Source of the DNA: Ptiloglossa arizonensis
Lineage: Eukaryota > Arthropoda > Insecta > Hymenoptera > Colletidae
Assembly (NCBI RefSeq): GCF_051014685.1
Contig: NW_027478925.1
Coordinates: forward strand, 1-64,000
DNA: 64,000 nt
Direction of reading: 5' to 3'
The notes beneath the pieces were generated by a model, which was given only the letters and a program-made list of their open reading frames with translations, was not told the DNA's origin and did no database searches. A program made the position numbers and the translations under genes. Positions within the stretch are counted from its first letter, which is position 1. Every line of letters begins with the position of its first letter. Shown here piece by piece: positions 61,101 to 64,000 of the stretch.

Positions 61101-63425
61101 TTGCGAAAAATTTTTGCCTTCTCAACCATTTCTTGGCTTCAAACTCCCATATCTCGCGAACGGATTGACCTAACCCAAAAATTCCCGTTGCATATGAAGG
61201 TAGAAACTCGCCCGATTACAACGGTATGTGTATTTTTTCCCTAGGCCATTCTGGTTAAGCGTTTGGAGCAGCAGAATTTCGAAAAATTTGTTGTCTTCTC
61301 AACCATTTCTTAGCGTCAAACTCCCATATCTCGCGAACGGATTGACCTAACCCAAAAATTCCTGTTGCATCTGAAAGCAGAAACTCGCCCGATTACAACG
61401 GTGTGTGTATTTTTTCCCTAGGACATTCTGGTTAAGCGTTTGGAGCAGCAGAATTGCGAAAAATTTTTTGCCTTCTCAACCATTCCTTGGCTTCAAACTC
61501 CCATATCTCGCGAACGGATTGACCTATACCAAAAATTCCTGTTGCATCTGAAAGTAGAAACTCGCCCGATTACAACGGTATGTGAATTTTTTCCCTAGGC
61601 CATTCTTGTTAAGCGTTTGGAGCAGCAGAATTGCGAAAAATTTTTGCCTTCTCAACCATTTCTTGGCTTCAAACTCCCATATTTCACGAACGGATTGACC
61701 TAACCCAAAAATTCCCGTTGCATATGAAGGTAGAAACTCGCCCGATTACAACGGTATGTGTATTTTTTCCCTAGGCCATTCTTGTTAAGCGTTTGGAGCA
61801 GCAGAATTGCGAAAAATTTTTGCCTTCTCAACCATTTCTTGGCTTCAAACTCCCATATCTCGCGAACGGATTGACCTAACCCAAAAATTCCTATTGCTTC
61901 TGAAAGTCGAAATTCGCCCGATTACAACGGTATGTGTATTTTTTCCCTAGGCCATTCTGGTTAAGCGTTTGGAGCAGCAGAAGTGCGAAAAATTTGTTGT
62001 CTTCTCAACCATTTCTTAGCTTCAAACTCCCATATCTCGCGAACAGATTGACCTAACCCAAAAATTCCAATTGCATCTGAAAGTAGAAACTCGCCCGATT
62101 ACAACGGTATGTGTATTTTTTCCCTAGGCCATTCTGGTTAAGCGTTTGGAGCAGCAGAAGTGCGAAAAAGTTGTTGTCTTCTCAACCATTTCTTAGCTTC
62201 AAACTCCCATATCTCGCTAACAGATTGACCTAACCCAAAAATTCCAATTGCATCTGAAAGTAGAAACTCGCCCGATTACAACGGTATGTGTATTTTTTCC
62301 CTAGGCCATTCTGGTTAAGCGTTTGGAGCAGCAGAATTGCGAAAAATTTTTGCCTTCTCAACCATTTCTTGGCTTCAAACTCCCATATCTCGCGAACGGA
62401 TTGACCTAACCCAAAAATTCCCGTTGCATATGAAGGTAGAAACTCGCCCGATTACAACGGTATGTGTATTTTTTCCCTAGGCCATTCTGGTTAAGCGTTT
62501 GGAGCAGCAGAATTTCGAAAAATTTGTTGTCTTGTCAACCATTTCTTAGCGTCAAACTCCCATATCTCGCGAACGGATTGACCTAACCCAAAAATTCCTG
62601 TTGCATCTGAAAGCAGAAACTCGCCCGATTACAACGGTGTGTGTATTTTTTCCCTAGGACATTCTGGTTAAGCGTTTGGAGCAGCAGAATTGCGAAAAAT
62701 TTTTTGCCTTCTCAACCATTCCTTGGCTTCAAACTCCCATATCTCGCGAACGGATTGACCTATACCAAAAATTCCTGTTGCATCTGAAAGTAGAAACTCG
62801 CCCGATTACAACGGTATGTGAATTTTTTCCCTAGGCCATTCTTGTTAAGCGTTTGGAGCAGCAGAATTGCGAAAAATTTTTGCCTTCTCAACCATTTCTT
62901 GGCTTCAAACTCCCATATTTCACGAACGGATTGACCTAACCCAAAAATTCCCGTTGCATATGAAGGTAGAAACTCGCCCGATTACAACGGTATGTGTATT
63001 TTTTCCCTAGGCCATTCTTGTTAAGCGTTTGGAGCAGCAGAATTGCGAAAAATTTTTGCCTTCTCAACCATTTCTTGGCTTCAAACTCCCATATCTCGCG
63101 AACGGATTGACCTAACCCAAAAATTCCTATTGCTTCTGAAAGTCGAAATTCGCCCGATTACAACGGTATGTGTATTTTTTCCCTAGGCCATTCTGGTTAA
63201 GCGTTTGGAGCAGCAGAAGTGCGAAAAATTTGTTGTCTTCTCAACCATTTCTTAGCTTCAAACTCCCATATCTCGCGAACAGATTGACCTAACCCAAAAA
63301 TTCCAATTGCATCTGAAAGTAGAAACTCGCCCGATTACAACGGTATGTGTATTTTTTCCCTAGGCCATTCTGGTTAAGCGTTTGGAGCAGCAGAAGTGCG
63401 AAAAAGTTGTTGTCTTCTCAACCAT
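61100..63425. repeat. Heptameric HOR block E, 1,236 bp x about 1.9
   Basis: GAATTTCGAAAAATTTG (61275/62511), TATGTGAATTTTTTCC (61582/62818) and CATATTTCACG (61681/62917) are 1,236 bp apart, seven monomers less 3 bp; the deletions fall in the T5GCC monomers. GCAGAAACTCG, the GTGTGTG/GGACATTC monomer and CCTATACC are also repeated. CTTGTCAACC (62532) and GCTAACAG (62217) are private changes. The heptamer sits wholly between the two copies of the 18-mer, so the larger unit contains the smaller tandem. Confidence 0.87.
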
Positions 63426-64000
63426 TTCTTGGCTTCAAACTCCCATATCTCGCGAACGGATTGACCTAACCCAAAAATTCCTATTGCATCTGAAAGTAGA
63501 AACTCGCCCGATTACAACGGTAAGTGTATTTTTTCCCTAGGCCATTCTGGTTAAGCGTTTGGAGCAGCAGAATTGCGAAAAATTTGTTGTCTTCTCAACC
63601 ATTTCTTAGCGTCAAGCTCCCATACCTCGCGAACGGAATGACCTAACACAAAAATTCCGGTGGCATCTGAAAGTAGAAACTCGCCCCATTACAACGGTAT
63701 GTGTATTTTTTCCCTAGGCCATTCTGGTTAAGCGTTTGGAGCAGCAGAATTGCGAAAAATTTTTTGCCTTCTCAAACATTACTTGGCTTCAAACTCCCAT
63801 ATCTCGCGAACGGATTGACCTAACCCAAAAATTCCTATTGCATCTGAAAGTAGAAACTCGCCCGATTACAACGGTATGTGTATTTTTTCCCTAGGCCATT
63901 CTTGTTAAGCGTTTGGAGCAGCAGAATTGCGAAAAATTTTTGCCTTCTCAACCATTTATTGGTTTCAAACTCCCATATCTCGCGAACGGATTGACCTAAC
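63425..64000. repeat. Second, truncated copy of 3,179-bp HOR
   Basis: Matches 60,250-60,821 and is cut by the window end. GTCAAGCTCCC (63612) is a private change. The last complete monomer boundary is at 63838; the final 163 bp stop after GACCTAAC at monomer position 164, with one T missing upstream. The array clearly continues to the right. Confidence 0.85.

Larger units (their letters stand above)
1..64000. repeat. 177-bp satellite DNA array, whole window
   Basis: Seen directly: the same unit of about 177 bp repeats head to tail from first to last base, always in one orientation, with about 361 full monomers and a 163-bp partial at the right end. Both ends of the array lie outside the window. 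Any two monomers differ by a modest number of substitutions and by occasional 1-bp indels. The hand-built consensus has 49 A, 54 T, 31 G and 43 C, so GC is 42% with a C-over-G bias on this strand. No unrelated sequence was found. Known of the class: satellites with a nucleosome-scale unit usually occupy centromeres or pericentromeric heterochromatin. Which of these applies here, and in what species, is inference; I do not recognise the family. Confidence 0.98.

Noticed and set aside
1..64000. CRISPR array
   Set aside because: The repeats are regular, but there are no short identical repeats separated by unrelated spacers; the whole 177-bp unit is repeated.
1..64000. rRNA, tRNA or other RNA genes, and Pol III promoter boxes
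   Set aside because: No cloverleaf, rRNA segment or convincing A/B box pair was seen. GGTTAAGCGTTTGG has only a weak resemblance to a B box.
1..64000. Transposon or retroelement insertion
   Set aside because: No stretch departs from the monomer pattern; phase drifts only by single bases, and spacing jumps are whole monomers.
1..64000. Assembly artefact from false duplication of reads
   Set aside because: HOR copies carry private substitutions and differ by whole monomers, which argues for real structure, although copy number in block A (415-4550) cannot be confirmed without reads.

Overview
The window is one uninterrupted block of tandemly repeated satellite DNA. A monomer of about 177 bp recurs head to tail from base 1 to base 64000. 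Every monomer read is in the same orientation. I found no unrelated insert, gene, RNA gene, transposon, CRISPR array or inversion. Counting from the phase of the first monomer (start 1) to the last one (start 63838) gives 361 complete monomers plus a 163-bp partial one at the right edge, with a net loss of about 60 bp to small indels. This points to a eukaryotic chromosome, probably centromeric or pericentromeric heterochromatin. The species cannot be told from the sequence. The consensus is about 42% GC and keeps its CpGs (8 per monomer, observed/expected about 1.06 by hand count), so it does not look like DNA with heavy germline CpG methylation.

The monomer, counted from TTGCATCTG as position 1, has these landmarks. 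A GTATGT...TTTTTTCCCTAG stretch spans 37-57. The CCTAGG palindrome is at 53-58. An A5T6 tract lies at about 95-105. A variable block at 103-126 separates two main monomer types. A near-invariant TCCCATATCTCGCGAAC lies at 135-151. A CCCAAAAATTCC tract closes the unit. On the minus strand, 135-151 matches 8 of the 9 essential positions of the mammalian CENP-B box.

Above the monomer, the array is a patchwork of local higher-order repeats (HORs) and segmental duplications. The order is: a heptamer (1,239 bp) at 0.4-4.55 kb; an irregular stretch to 6.8 kb; a pentamer/tetramer (885/708 bp) at 6.8-8.4 kb; a decamer/octamer (1,769/1,415 bp) at 8.6-11.7 kb; dimer and hexamer duplications at 12-13.6 kb; a dodecamer (2,123 bp) at 13.6-17.6 kb; a 16/14-mer (2,831/2,477 bp) at 17.4-22.1 kb; two further heptamers (1,239 bp) at 22.1-24.3 and 24.6-27.1 kb; an irregular stretch; a unit of about 19 monomers (3,359 bp) at 31.5-36.7 kb; an interleaved heptamer, hexamer and duplication zone at 36.8-47.5 kb marked by a strongly diverged anchor monomer; pentamers (882 bp) at 49.4-52.5 kb; dimers at 53.6-54.3 kb; a nonamer/octamer (1,593/1,416 bp) at 56.9-59.9 kb; and an 18-mer (3,179 bp) enclosing a heptamer (1,236 bp) at 60.2-64 kb.

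Copies of one HOR often differ by exactly one or two whole monomers, as expected from unequal exchange. The right part (beyond about 37 kb) is richer in monomers 1 bp short. No protein is supported. The short open frames present arise where a variant monomer loses a recurring in-frame stop. HOR boundaries were set by eye from shared rare variants and are good to about +/-100 bp.
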